From Dokdonia donghaensis DSW-1 (GTDB taxonomy: Bacteria > Bacteroidota > Bacteroidia > Flavobacteriales > Flavobacteriaceae), in contig NZ_CP015125.1 in the NCBI RefSeq assembly GCF_001653755.1, positions 1,436,501-1,500,500 of the forward strand: 64,000 bases of DNA. The letters run 5' to 3'. Below are positions 18,747 through 26,323 of the stretch, in pieces; position 1 is the stretch's first letter, and every line of letters starts with the position of its first letter. Under the pieces are notes generated by a model. The model did no database searches. It was given only the letters and a program-made list of their open reading frames with translations, and was not told where the DNA came from. The position numbers were made by a program, and so were the translations under genes.

Positions 18747-18926
18747 ATGGCAAAAATCAAAGTAACAAAGGTGAAGAGCGCGATTAATCGCACGCAGAAC
18801 CAGAAGAGAATTTTAGAATCTCTTGGATTGAGAAAAATAGGCCAGGTAAAGGTGCACGATAACACACCTAACATCCTTGGTATGGTAAATAAAGTAAGTC
18901 ACTTAGTTTCTGTAGAAGAAGCTTAA
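18747..18926 (+). CDS. rpmD: Large ribosomal subunit protein uL30
   Basis: Short 50S protein of 59 residues beginning MAKIKVTKVKSAINR and containing NQKRILESLGLRKIGQ. It sits in its canonical place between rpsE (11 nt) and rplO (12 nt) and ends SVEEA. Automated length cut-offs can miss it. Confidence 0.96.
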   Translation: MAKIKVTKVKSAINRTQNQKRILESLGLRKIGQVKVHDNTPNILGMVNKVSHLVSVEEA

Positions 18927-18938
18927 TATAAATAACAG

Positions 18939-19391
18939 ATGGAGTTAAATAACTTAAGACCTGCAAAAGGCGCTGTTAAGAAAAACGACGGTCGTAAAGG
19001 ACGTGGCCAGGCAACTGGAAACGGTGGAACAGCTGGTCGTGGACACAAAGGACAGAAGTCACGTTCTGGGTATAGCAAGAAAATTGGTTTTGAAGGTGGA
19101 CAAATGCCACTTCAACGTCGTGTACCTAAATTTGGATTTACAAACATAAACCGTAAGGAGTATGCAGGTATAAATCTAGATACATTACAAGAGTATGTAG
19201 ACGCTGGTCGTCTTACAGAAGAAGTTTCTATAGATACACTTATTGAAGCTGGTCTTGTAGGTAAGAACGATTTAGTAAAGATTTTAGGTAGAGGTGAGCT
19301 TAAAGCTAAAATCAAAGTAACTGCTCATAAATTTACTGCAACTGCAAAAGCTGCTGTTGAGGCTGCTGGTGGTGAAGCTGTAACTTTATAA
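18939..19391 (+). CDS. rplO: Large ribosomal subunit protein uL15
   Basis: Late-assembly 50S protein, 150 residues. The Gly-rich basic N-terminus (GRGQATGNGGTAGRGHKGQK) and the GGQMPLQRRVPKFGF motif are typical. It is 13 nt ahead of secY. Confidence 0.97.
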   Translation: MELNNLRPAKGAVKKNDGRKGRGQATGNGGTAGRGHKGQKSRSGYSKKIGFEGGQMPLQRRVPKFGFTNINRKEYAGINLDTLQEYVDAGRLTEEVSIDTLIEAGLVGKNDLVKILGRGELKAKIKVTAHKFTATAKAAVEAAGGEAVTL

Positions 19392-19404
19392 TCGATAGAA
19401 GAGG

Positions 19405-20757
19405 ATGAAATTTATAGATACAATAAAGAATATCTGGAAGATTGATGAGCTTAGGAATAGAATAATTCTTACGCTTACGCTTCTCCTCGTATATCGTTTT
19501 GGTGCACAAGTTGTACTTCCGGGTATAGATGCGTCACAATTAGGAGGTCTTCAGGCTTCTACAGACCAAGGGCTTTTAGGGCTTTTGGCTGCGTTTACAG
19601 GAGGTGCCTTTTCTAATGCATCTGTATTCGCATTAGGTATTATGCCTTACATTTCTGCTTCGATTGTAGTACAGTTAATGGGTATTGCAATACCTTATTT
19701 ACAAAAACTACAGAAGGAGGGAGAAAGTGGTCGTCGTAAGATTAATCAGATTACGCGTTGGTTAACTATCGCTATCTGTTTATTACAGGCGCCAGGCTAC
19801 CTAGCTGCATTACCTGCGCTAGGAGTACCTTCAACTGCTTTTGTAATGGGTCTTACACCTACATTCTACATTTCTTCAGTACTTATCCTTGTAACAGGAT
19901 GTATCTTTGCGATGTGGTTAGGTGAGAAGATTACAGATAAGGGAATAGGTAATGGTATATCACTACTCATTATGGTAGGTATTATCGCAACGATGCCTAT
20001 ATCTTTTGTACAAGAGTGGGTTGCCCGTGTTACTGAATCTAATGGTGGATTAATAATGATCCTTATTGAATTAGTAATTTGGTTTGTGATTATTCTTCTT
20101 TGTATCCTATTGGTTATGGCAGTGCGTCAAGTTCCTGTATCATATGCAAGAAGAACTGCAACTGGTGAGTATGAAAAGAACGCGTTTGGAGCTAGAAATT
20201 TTTTACCTCTTAAATTAAATGCTTCCGGAGTAATGCCAATAATATTTGCACAGGCTATTATGTTTGTACCTGGTCTTATTGGAGAAGCGAGTTTCCTTGC
20301 TGACACATCGGTAGGTACTTGGTTACAGACTAACTTTGGAAATAATATATTTGGATTTTGGTATAATTTAGTTTTTGGACTTTTGATTATTATCTTTACA
20401 TATTTTTATACTGCGATTACAGTACCTACCAATAAAATGGCAGAAGATCTTAAGCGTAGTGGAGGTTTTATAGCTGGGATACGTCCAGGTTCTGAAACTG
20501 CAGAGTATTTAGATAAGATAATGTCTCAGATTACATTACCAGGGTCTATATTTTTAGCACTTATCGCTATATTTCCTGCTATTGCAGTAAATGTTTTAGG
20601 TATGCAGCAAGGATGGGCTTTATTTTATGGAGGGACTTCTCTACTCATTATGGTGGGTGTAGCAATAGATACTATGCAACAAGTGAATTCTTATCTGCTT
20701 AATAAGCACTATGATGGTCTTATGAAGTCTGGTAAAAACCGTAAAGCAGTAGCATAA
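19405..20757 (+). CDS. secY: Protein translocase subunit SecY
   Basis: Channel-forming subunit of the SecYEG inner-membrane translocon. Its 450 residues show ten hydrophobic segments, with the plug region after TM1 (GLLAAFTGGAFSNASVFALGIMPYISASIVVQL) and conserved cytoplasmic loops such as RRTATGEYEKNAFGARNFLP. The stop overlaps the infA start by one base. Co-transcription with ribosomal proteins is usual. Confidence 0.98.
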   Translation: MKFIDTIKNIWKIDELRNRIILTLTLLLVYRFGAQVVLPGIDASQLGGLQASTDQGLLGLLAAFTGGAFSNASVFALGIMPYISASIVVQLMGIAIPYLQKLQKEGESGRRKINQITRWLTIAICLLQAPGYLAALPALGVPSTAFVMGLTPTFYISSVLILVTGCIFAMWLGEKITDKGIGNGISLLIMVGIIATMPISFVQEWVARVTESNGGLIMILIELVIWFVIILLCILLVMAVRQVPVSYARRTATGEYEKNAFGARNFLPLKLNASGVMPIIFAQAIMFVPGLIGEASFLADTSVGTWLQTNFGNNIFGFWYNLVFGLLIIIFTYFYTAITVPTNKMAEDLKRSGGFIAGIRPGSETAEYLDKIMSQITLPGSIFLALIAIFPAIAVNVLGMQQGWALFYGGTSLLIMVGVAIDTMQQVNSYLLNKHYDGLMKSGKNRKAVA

Positions 20758-20972
20758 TGGCAAAACAAGCAGCAATAGAACAAGACGGGTCTATTATAGA
20801 AGCATTATCAAATGCAATGTTTCGTGTAGAACTAGAAAATGGTCACGTTGTGACAGCGCATATCTCAGGTAAGATGCGTATGCACTATATTAAATTATTA
20901 CCTGGGGATAAAGTAAAATTAGAAATGAGTCCTTACGATTTGTCAAAGGCTCGTATAACTTACCGCTATTAA
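20757..20972 (+). CDS. infA: Translation initiation factor IF-1
   Basis: OB-fold initiation factor that occupies the A-site of the 30S subunit. It has 71 residues, with IEALSNAMFRVELENGHVVTAHISGKMR and LSKARITYRY conserved. It is translationally coupled to secY through TAATG. Confidence 0.98.
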   Translation: MAKQAAIEQDGSIIEALSNAMFRVELENGHVVTAHISGKMRMHYIKLLPGDKVKLEMSPYDLSKARITYRY

Positions 20973-20989
20973 GCGGAAAAAAGCTGGAT

Positions 20990-21106
20990 ATGAAAGTAAG
21001 AGCATCCATTAAGAAAAGAAGTGCCGATTGCAAGATCGTTCGTCGCAAAGGCAGATTATACGTAATAAACAAAAAGAACCCTAGGTTTAAACAAAGACAA
21101 GGTTAA
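20990..21106 (+). CDS. rpmJ: Large ribosomal subunit protein bL36, zinc-free type
   Basis: A 38-residue 50S protein starting MKVRASIKKRSADCK and ending PRFKQRQG. The classical zinc ligands (three Cys and one His) are reduced to a single Cys, so this is the C-minus form that does not bind zinc. It is in the canonical position between infA and rpsM, 5 nt before the latter. Confidence 0.95.
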   Translation: MKVRASIKKRSADCKIVRRKGRLYVINKKNPRFKQRQG

Positions 21107-21111
21107 TAGTT

Positions 21112-21486
21112 ATGGCTAGAATTGCAGGGATAGATATCCCAAAACAAAAGAGAGGTGTAATTGCATTAACGTACATCTTTGGAATAGGAAAAAGTAGAGC
21201 GCAAGAAATACTTGCAACTGCAAATGTATCAGAAGACAAGAAAGTGTCTGATTGGGATGATGACGAGATAGGTCGTATTCGTGATGCTGTTGGCGCATTT
21301 ACTATCGAAGGGGAACTTCGTTCTGAAGTATCTTTGAACATTAAGCGTTTGATGGACATCGGGTGTTACCGTGGTATCCGTCACCGTGTAGGTCTTCCAT
21401 TAAGAGGACAGCGTACAAAGAATAACTCACGTACGAGAAAAGGAAAGCGTAAAACAGTTGCAAACAAGAAGAAAGCAACTAAATAA
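21112..21486 (+). CDS. rpsM: Small ribosomal subunit protein uS13
   Basis: 30S head protein that forms subunit bridges and touches the P-site tRNA. It has 124 residues, with ARIAGIDIPKQKRGVIALTY, RGIRHRVGLPLRGQRT and a Lys-rich C-terminal tail. Confidence 0.98.
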   Translation: MARIAGIDIPKQKRGVIALTYIFGIGKSRAQEILATANVSEDKKVSDWDDDEIGRIRDAVGAFTIEGELRSEVSLNIKRLMDIGCYRGIRHRVGLPLRGQRTKNNSRTRKGKRKTVANKKKATK

Positions 21487-21495
21487 TAAGGCATA

Positions 21496-21879
21496 ATGGC
21501 AAAGCAAACTGCAAAAAAACGTAAAGTTGTTGTAGAATCAGTAGGAGAAGCGCACGTAACAGCTTCTTTTAACAACATCATCATATCGTTAACAAACAAA
21601 AAAGGAGATGTAATCTCTTGGTCATCTGCTGGTAAAATGGGCTTCAGAGGTTCTAAAAAGAACACTCCTTATGCTGCTCAAACTGCTGCAGAAGATTGTG
21701 CAAAGGTTGCTCACGAGGCAGGCCTTCGTAAAGTAAAAGTTTATGTAAAAGGACCGGGTAACGGACGTGAGTCTGCGATACGTGCTGTACATAATAGTGG
21801 AATTGAAGTAACAGAAATCATTGATATCACTCCAATGCCACATAACGGGTGTCGTCCTCCAAAAAGACGTCGCGTTTAA
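21496..21879 (+). CDS. rpsK: Small ribosomal subunit protein uS11
   Basis: 30S platform protein, 127 residues. It contains HVTASFNNIIISLTNKKGD, GFRGSKKNTPYAAQ and the C-terminus PMPHNGCRPPKRRRV, all conserved. An 89-nt structured gap separates it from rpsD. Confidence 0.98.
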   Translation: MAKQTAKKRKVVVESVGEAHVTASFNNIIISLTNKKGDVISWSSAGKMGFRGSKKNTPYAAQTAAEDCAKVAHEAGLRKVKVYVKGPGNGRESAIRAVHNSGIEVTEIIDITPMPHNGCRPPKRRRV

Positions 21880-21904
21880 TAAGTAATTATTTAATTAATA
21901 TCTC

Positions 21905-21952
21905 GAGGGAGAACGGTTTGCAAAGGATTGACCTTAATTTCTAACCACCCTC
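21905..21952 (+). promoter_or_regulatory. Nested stem-loop leader of rpsD (candidate uS4-responsive element)
   Basis: Three stems nest exactly. GAGGG (21905-21909) pairs with CCCTC (21948-21952), GGTT (21915-21918) with AACC (21943-21946), and AAGG (21923-21926) with CCTT (21932-21935) around loop ATTGA. It lies 17 nt before the rpsD start. uS4 represses the alpha operon in other bacteria, and leader RNAs before rpsD have been proposed in Bacteroidota, so an autoregulatory site is a reasonable inference. There is no downstream T-run, so control would be translational. Confidence 0.55.
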
Positions 21953-21968
21953 AAAACACACATTTAAA

Positions 21969-22574
21969 ATGGCAAGATATACTGGTCCCAAAACAAAGAT
22001 CGCACGTAAATTTAGCGAAGCAATCTTCGGAGAAGACAAATCTTTTGAAAAAAGAAATTACCCTCCAGGGCAACACGGAAACAACAGACGTAGAGGAAAA
22101 AAATCTGAATACGCTGTACAACTAGCTGAGAAGCAAAAAGCAAAGTATACTTACGGTATACTAGAGCGTCAGTTCAGAAATATGTATGACAGAGCAAACC
22201 GTGCTCCTGGAATTACAGGTGAAGTTCTTTTACAATTATGTGAGTGTCGTCTAGACAACGTAGTTTATAGAATGGGAATGTCTCCTTCTAGAAGTGGCGC
22301 ACGTCAGTTAGTAGGACACCGTCATATTACTGTAAATGGTAATATTGTTAACATCCCTTCTTACCAAGTAAAAGCTGGTGATGTTATCGCTGTACGCGAA
22401 AAGTCTAAATCTTTAGAAGTAATTTCTAACTCTCTATCTAATGCAAGTCACGTTTATGAGTGGATCACTTGGAACAACGATAAGAAAGAGGGAACATTTG
22501 TGGCAGTACCACAACGTCTTCAGATACCTGAAAACATCAACACACAGTTCATCGTCGAGCTGTACTCTAAGTAA
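21969..22574 (+). CDS. rpsD: Small ribosomal subunit protein uS4
   Basis: Assembly-nucleating 30S protein and, in many bacteria, repressor of its own operon. It has 201 residues. The N-domain includes YPPGQHGNNRRRGKKSEYA, and the S4 RNA-binding domain includes RLDNVVYRMGMSPSRSGARQLVGHRH. It starts after the nested leader structure and precedes rpoA by 25 nt. Confidence 0.98.
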   Translation: MARYTGPKTKIARKFSEAIFGEDKSFEKRNYPPGQHGNNRRRGKKSEYAVQLAEKQKAKYTYGILERQFRNMYDRANRAPGITGEVLLQLCECRLDNVVYRMGMSPSRSGARQLVGHRHITVNGNIVNIPSYQVKAGDVIAVREKSKSLEVISNSLSNASHVYEWITWNNDKKEGTFVAVPQRLQIPENINTQFIVELYSK

Positions 22575-22599
22575 TAACCACTAAAGCTAGAAAACCGAT

Positions 22600-23592
22600 A
22601 TGGCAATATTAAATTTCCAGAAGCCCGATAAAGTCATTATGATTGACTCTACTGATTTTGAAGGTAAATTTGAGTTTAGACCTTTAGAACCAGGTTATGG
22701 TTTAACAGTAGGAAACGCTTTACGTCGTGTATTACTATCTTCATTAGAAGGTTTTGCAATTACATCTGTACGTATAGAAGGTGTAGACCACGAGTTTTCA
22801 ACATTGGCTGGAGTAGTAGAAGATGTTACAGAAATAATTCTTAACCTCAAACAAGTACGTTTCAAACGTCAAATAGAGGAGATAGATAATGAGACTGTAA
22901 CTATATCTTTATCAGGTGTTGATCAATTAACAGCTGGAGATTTCCAAAAGTTTATTTCAGGATTCCAAGTGCTTAACCCAGATATGGTTATAGCAAATAT
23001 GGATAAGAAAGTGAATCTTAATATGGAAATCACTATAGAGAAAGGACGTGGGTACGTTCCTGCAGAGGAAAATAAGAAATCTAATGCTCCATTAGGAACA
23101 ATATTTACAGATTCTATTTATACACCTATCCGTAATGTAAAATACAGTATAGAAAATTACCGTGTTGAGCAAAAGACTGATTATGAAAAATTAGTCTTCG
23201 AAATAATTACAGATGGTTCAATCCACCCTAAAGAAGCACTTACTGAAGCAGCAAAAACACTTATCCACCACTTTATGTTATTCTCAGATGAGCGTATCAC
23301 TTTAGAGGCAGATGAGATTGCACAAACTGAAACATATGATGAGGAGTCTCTTCATATGCGTCAGTTACTTAAAACTAAGCTTATCGATATGGATCTTTCT
23401 GTACGTGCGCTTAACTGTTTAAAGGCTGCAGAGGTAGAAACCTTAGGAGATCTTGTTTCTTATAACAAGAATGATTTGATGAAGTTTAGAAACTTTGGTA
23501 AAAAATCACTTACTGAGCTTGAAGAGTTAGTAAATGTAAAAGGTCTAAGTTTCGGAATGGATCTAGCCAAATATAAATTAGATAAAGACTAG
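22600..23592 (+). CDS. rpoA: DNA-directed RNA polymerase subunit alpha
   Basis: Scaffold subunit for RNA-polymerase assembly. It has 330 residues. The N-terminal dimerisation domain includes LEPGYGLTVGNALRRVLLSS. The C-terminal helix-hairpin-helix domain includes SVRALNCLKAAEVETLGDLV and FGKKSLTELEELV. The location between rpsD and rplQ is canonical. Confidence 0.98.
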   Translation: MAILNFQKPDKVIMIDSTDFEGKFEFRPLEPGYGLTVGNALRRVLLSSLEGFAITSVRIEGVDHEFSTLAGVVEDVTEIILNLKQVRFKRQIEEIDNETVTISLSGVDQLTAGDFQKFISGFQVLNPDMVIANMDKKVNLNMEITIEKGRGYVPAEENKKSNAPLGTIFTDSIYTPIRNVKYSIENYRVEQKTDYEKLVFEIITDGSIHPKEALTEAAKTLIHHFMLFSDERITLEADEIAQTETYDEESLHMRQLLKTKLIDMDLSVRALNCLKAAEVETLGDLVSYNKNDLMKFRNFGKKSLTELEELVNVKGLSFGMDLAKYKLDKD

Positions 23593-23616
23593 GTAGCTGT
23601 ACTTTTAATAGAATAG

Positions 23617-23632
23617 CGCTTTCGCGAAAGCG
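23617..23632. repeat. Palindrome copy between rpoA and rplQ
   Basis: Perfect CGCTTTCGCGAAAGCG in the 57-nt gap of a continuing operon. Confidence 0.9.
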
Positions 23633-23649
23633 GAAAAATAATTATTACA

Positions 23650-24117
23650 ATGAGACACGGAAAGAAATTTAATCACTTAGGGAGAAAGACTGCACATAGA
23701 AAATCTATGCTTGCAAATATGGCTTGCTCTTTAATTGAACATAAAAGAATAAATACTACAGTTGCAAAGGCAAAAGCACTTAAGCAATTTGTAGAGCCTA
23801 TGATTACTAAATCAAAATCTGATACGACTCACAACCGTCGTATTGTATTTGCAAAACTTCGTCAGAAGGATGCAGTTACAGAATTATTTAGAGATGTTGC
23901 GGCAAAGGTAGGTGATCGTCCAGGAGGTTATACTCGCATCATCAAGTTGGGTAACCGTCTTGGAGATAATGCAGATATGGCAATGATCGAACTTGTAGAT
24001 TACAATGAGATTTATAACGCTGGTAAACCTGCCAAAAAGAAATCTACTCGTCGTGGAGGTAAGAAAGCTGAAGCTGCTCCTGCAGTTAGAGAAACTGCTT
24101 CAAACGAGGAAGAATAG
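23650..24117 (+). CDS. rplQ: Large ribosomal subunit protein bL17
   Basis: 50S tunnel-exit protein, last gene of the superoperon. It has 155 residues, with MRHGKKFNHLGRKTAHRKSML, LIEHKRINTTVAKAK and the GDRPGGYTRI motif. A charged C-terminal tail of roughly 30 residues (Lys-rich then Glu-rich) extends past the Escherichia coli length, as seen in Bacteroidota. An intrinsic terminator follows. Confidence 0.98.
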   Translation: MRHGKKFNHLGRKTAHRKSMLANMACSLIEHKRINTTVAKAKALKQFVEPMITKSKSDTTHNRRIVFAKLRQKDAVTELFRDVAAKVGDRPGGYTRIIKLGNRLGDNADMAMIELVDYNEIYNAGKPAKKKSTRRGGKKAEAAPAVRETASNEEE

Positions 24118-24153
24118 AACGGTAAACCTTATGAAAATAGGTTAATTAGTATC

Positions 24154-24184
24154 GGGATTTACTGCAAGGTAAATCCCTTTTTTT
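24154..24184 (+). terminator. Terminator of the ribosomal superoperon
   Basis: GGGATTTAC (24154-24162), loop TGCAAG and GTAAATCCC (24169-24177) form a perfect 9-bp stem followed by seven Ts. Confidence 0.88.
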
Positions 24185-24210
24185 ATTTTTGGCGGTATAA
24201 TTAAATGTTT

Positions 24211-24225
24211 GGCAAAGTGTTTGCC
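24211..24225. promoter_or_regulatory. Perfect dyad upstream of a secreted-protein gene
   Basis: GGCAAA-GTG-TTTGCC, a 6+3+6 inverted repeat 30 nt before the next start codon. Size and position fit an operator, but no regulator is known and chance cannot be excluded. Confidence 0.3.
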
Positions 24226-24255
24226 TATTAGTTACTGAAATTAAAATATTAGAAA

Positions 24256-24957
24256 ATGAAAAAAATAGCTGTAGTTGTATTGTGTGTTTTAGCAACATCA
24301 CTTTACGCACAAAAAAAAGGTGTAGATGCAAATAACAATGTACTTGGTGCTGTAGCAACATTTGGTCCTGATGGGGCAAACGTCGGAGGGTCAAGTGTTA
24401 TTTATAATCCACCAAGACCTATAGACGGGACAATACACGTATTTGATACTTGGCGCAATAATGCCATTATACAGACTACCGGAGGTATGACGTTGCGTTT
24501 GCGTGATAATATTAATCTCAATGCCAGACGTAATGTTTTTGAATCTAAGATAGGAACAGACTCAGTATTTACTTTTGATTTTACAAACATTGAGAAAATG
24601 GTTGTAAATAATAAGACGTATAAAAACATCTTTTCTCCAGTAGAGGGAGGTTACCGTCTAGTAGAGGTTGTAGCAGAAACTGATGATTTTGCTATATATA
24701 AAGATTATAAAATCGATATTAAGGAAGGAAACCCTAACCCGATGCTTGCTCAACAAAATGACAAGTATCTTATGAAAGACTCTTACTATGTGAAGAAGGG
24801 TAGAAGCTTTAAAAAGTTTAAATTAAAAAAATCTAGCTTTTTAAAACTTGCAGGTAGTAAAGCCGATATGCTTGAGGCCTATGCAGATAAAAATGATCTC
24901 AATTTTAGAGATGAGAAAGACCTTGAAAAGATCGCCAGTTACTATGGCAGTTTATAA
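24256..24957 (+). CDS. Secreted protein of unknown function
   Basis: A signal peptide (residues 1-19, ending SLYAQ) precedes about 214 mature residues that I cannot place in a named family. Features visible are an early Gly/Asn/Pro-rich stretch and repeated beta-strand-like segments through the middle (for example GGMTLRLRDNINLNARRNVF). A Lys-rich segment (KKGRSFKKFKLKKSSF) comes near the C-terminus, then a helical acidic end. It is monocistronic, between two terminators, with a possible operator dyad upstream. The overall look is of a conserved Flavobacteriaceae periplasmic protein. Confidence 0.7.
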   Translation: MKKIAVVVLCVLATSLYAQKKGVDANNNVLGAVATFGPDGANVGGSSVIYNPPRPIDGTIHVFDTWRNNAIIQTTGGMTLRLRDNINLNARRNVFESKIGTDSVFTFDFTNIEKMVVNNKTYKNIFSPVEGGYRLVEVVAETDDFAIYKDYKIDIKEGNPNPMLAQQNDKYLMKDSYYVKKGRSFKKFKLKKSSFLKLAGSKADMLEAYADKNDLNFRDEKDLEKIASYYGSL

Positions 24958-24965
24958 TATTATTT

Positions 24966-24994
24966 ATGGGAGCTATTTGGCTCCCATTTTTTTT
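24966..24994 (+). terminator. Terminator after the secreted-protein gene
   Basis: ATGGGAGC (24966-24973), loop TATTTG and GCTCCCAT (24980-24987) form an 8-bp perfect stem followed by eight Ts. Confidence 0.88.
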
Positions 24995-25040
24995 GTTTAG
25001 ATATGGGATAAAGTCCTTTTCTGAAAACCTTTTTTTAACC

Positions 25041-25048
25041 TATTTTTG
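25041..25048 (+). promoter_or_regulatory. Probable -7 box of carA
   Basis: TATTTTTG matches TAnnTTTG, 24 nt before the carA start. No exact TTG lies at the expected distance; the nearest -33 candidate is CTG. Confidence 0.45.
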
Positions 25049-25072
25049 TAAAGTTTATAAAATAAATTCTGA

Positions 25073-26185
25073 ATGAAATATCAATCTAGAAGACCTGCCT
25101 TACTTTTATTATCAGATGGGACTATATTTCACGGTAAAGCCGTTGGAGATAAAGAAGCAACTTCATATGGAGAAGTTTGTTTTAATACCGGTATGACGGG
25201 ATATCAAGAGATCTTTACAGATCCTTCATATTTTGGGCAATTAATGGTAACTGCAAATGCTCACATAGGTAACTACGGAGCTACAGATGTTGAGACAGAG
25301 TCTGATAAAGTAAAAATATCAGGTCTTATATGTAGAAACTTTAGTTATAATTTTTCTCGCAAAGATGCTCAGGAGTCTCTAGAGCAGTTTTTAGACAAGA
25401 GTGATTTATTTGCTATTTCTGATGTTGATACTAGGGCACTAGTAGCACACATACGTGATAATGGAGCTATGAATGCTTTAATTACTACAGATGTAGAAAA
25501 TATAGAAGCACTTAAGGCAAAGCTAGCCGAAGTTCCCGATATGAATGGTCTTGAACTAGCATCAAAAGTTTCTACAAAGGAGCCATACTACTTTGGAGAA
25601 GAGGATGCCGAGGTTAAAATTGCAGCCCTTGATATTGGAATTAAGCGCAACATCTTACGTAACCTTGCAAAGCGTGGAGCTTATGTAAAGGTTTTTCCTT
25701 ATGATACAACATACCAAGAAATGAAATCTTGGAATCCAGATGGATATTTTCTATCAAATGGTCCTGGTGATCCAGAACCGCTAGTAAATGCCATTCAGGT
25801 CGCAAAGGATATCATTGCAGATGATGAGCCTCTTTTCGGGATATGTCTCGGTCATCAAGTAATTGCCCTTGCAAATGGAATTTCAACATATAAGATGCAT
25901 AATGGGCATCGCGGTATTAACCACCCTATTAAGAACCTAATTACAGGTAAAGGTGAGATAACTTCTCAAAATCACGGTTTCTCTATTAATAAAGAAGAGA
26001 CAGAAGCACATCCAGATGTTGAGATAACACACGTTCATCTCAACGATCATAGCGTAGCGGGTATTAAAATGAAAAATAAAAATTGTTTCTCAGTACAATA
26101 TCACCCAGAAGCAAGCCCAGGACCTAATGATGCTACCTATCTATTTGATCAGTTTATAGAAAATATAAAAAGCGTAACAGCATAA
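25073..26185 (+). CDS. carA: Carbamoyl-phosphate synthase small subunit
   Basis: Glutaminase subunit that feeds ammonia to CarB for arginine and pyrimidine synthesis. It has 370 residues. The N-terminal CPSase domain contains DGTIFHGKAVGD and NTGMTGYQEIFTDPSY. The class I amidotransferase domain has the nucleophile Cys in GICLGHQ and the catalytic pair in QYHPEASPGP. carB is not adjacent; carA stands alone between two terminators. Confidence 0.97.
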   Translation: MKYQSRRPALLLLSDGTIFHGKAVGDKEATSYGEVCFNTGMTGYQEIFTDPSYFGQLMVTANAHIGNYGATDVETESDKVKISGLICRNFSYNFSRKDAQESLEQFLDKSDLFAISDVDTRALVAHIRDNGAMNALITTDVENIEALKAKLAEVPDMNGLELASKVSTKEPYYFGEEDAEVKIAALDIGIKRNILRNLAKRGAYVKVFPYDTTYQEMKSWNPDGYFLSNGPGDPEPLVNAIQVAKDIIADDEPLFGICLGHQVIALANGISTYKMHNGHRGINHPIKNLITGKGEITSQNHGFSINKEETEAHPDVEITHVHLNDHSVAGIKMKNKNCFSVQYHPEASPGPNDATYLFDQFIENIKSVTA

Positions 26186-26191
26186 AAATTT

Positions 26192-26222
26192 AATCCCTTC
26201 CATTATGGCAGGGATTTTTTTT
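26192..26222 (+). terminator. Terminator of carA
   Basis: AATCCCT (26192-26198) pairs with AGGGATT (26210-26216) around an 11-nt loop, followed by a run of Ts. Confidence 0.8.
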
Positions 26223-26227
26223 ATAAC

Positions 26228-26241
26228 GCTTACGCGAAAAC
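26228..26241. repeat. Degenerate palindrome copy upstream of eno
   Basis: GCTTACGCGAAAAC, two mismatches from the genome element, embedded in AACGCTTACGCGAAAACGTT between the carA terminator and eno. Confidence 0.4.
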
Positions 26242-26323
26242 GTTATCGCGACAATAACCTATCAATTTATAGAAATTAAGGTCAAAATCGTATTTTTACG
26301 TAACTAACAAAACAACTAAGAAA

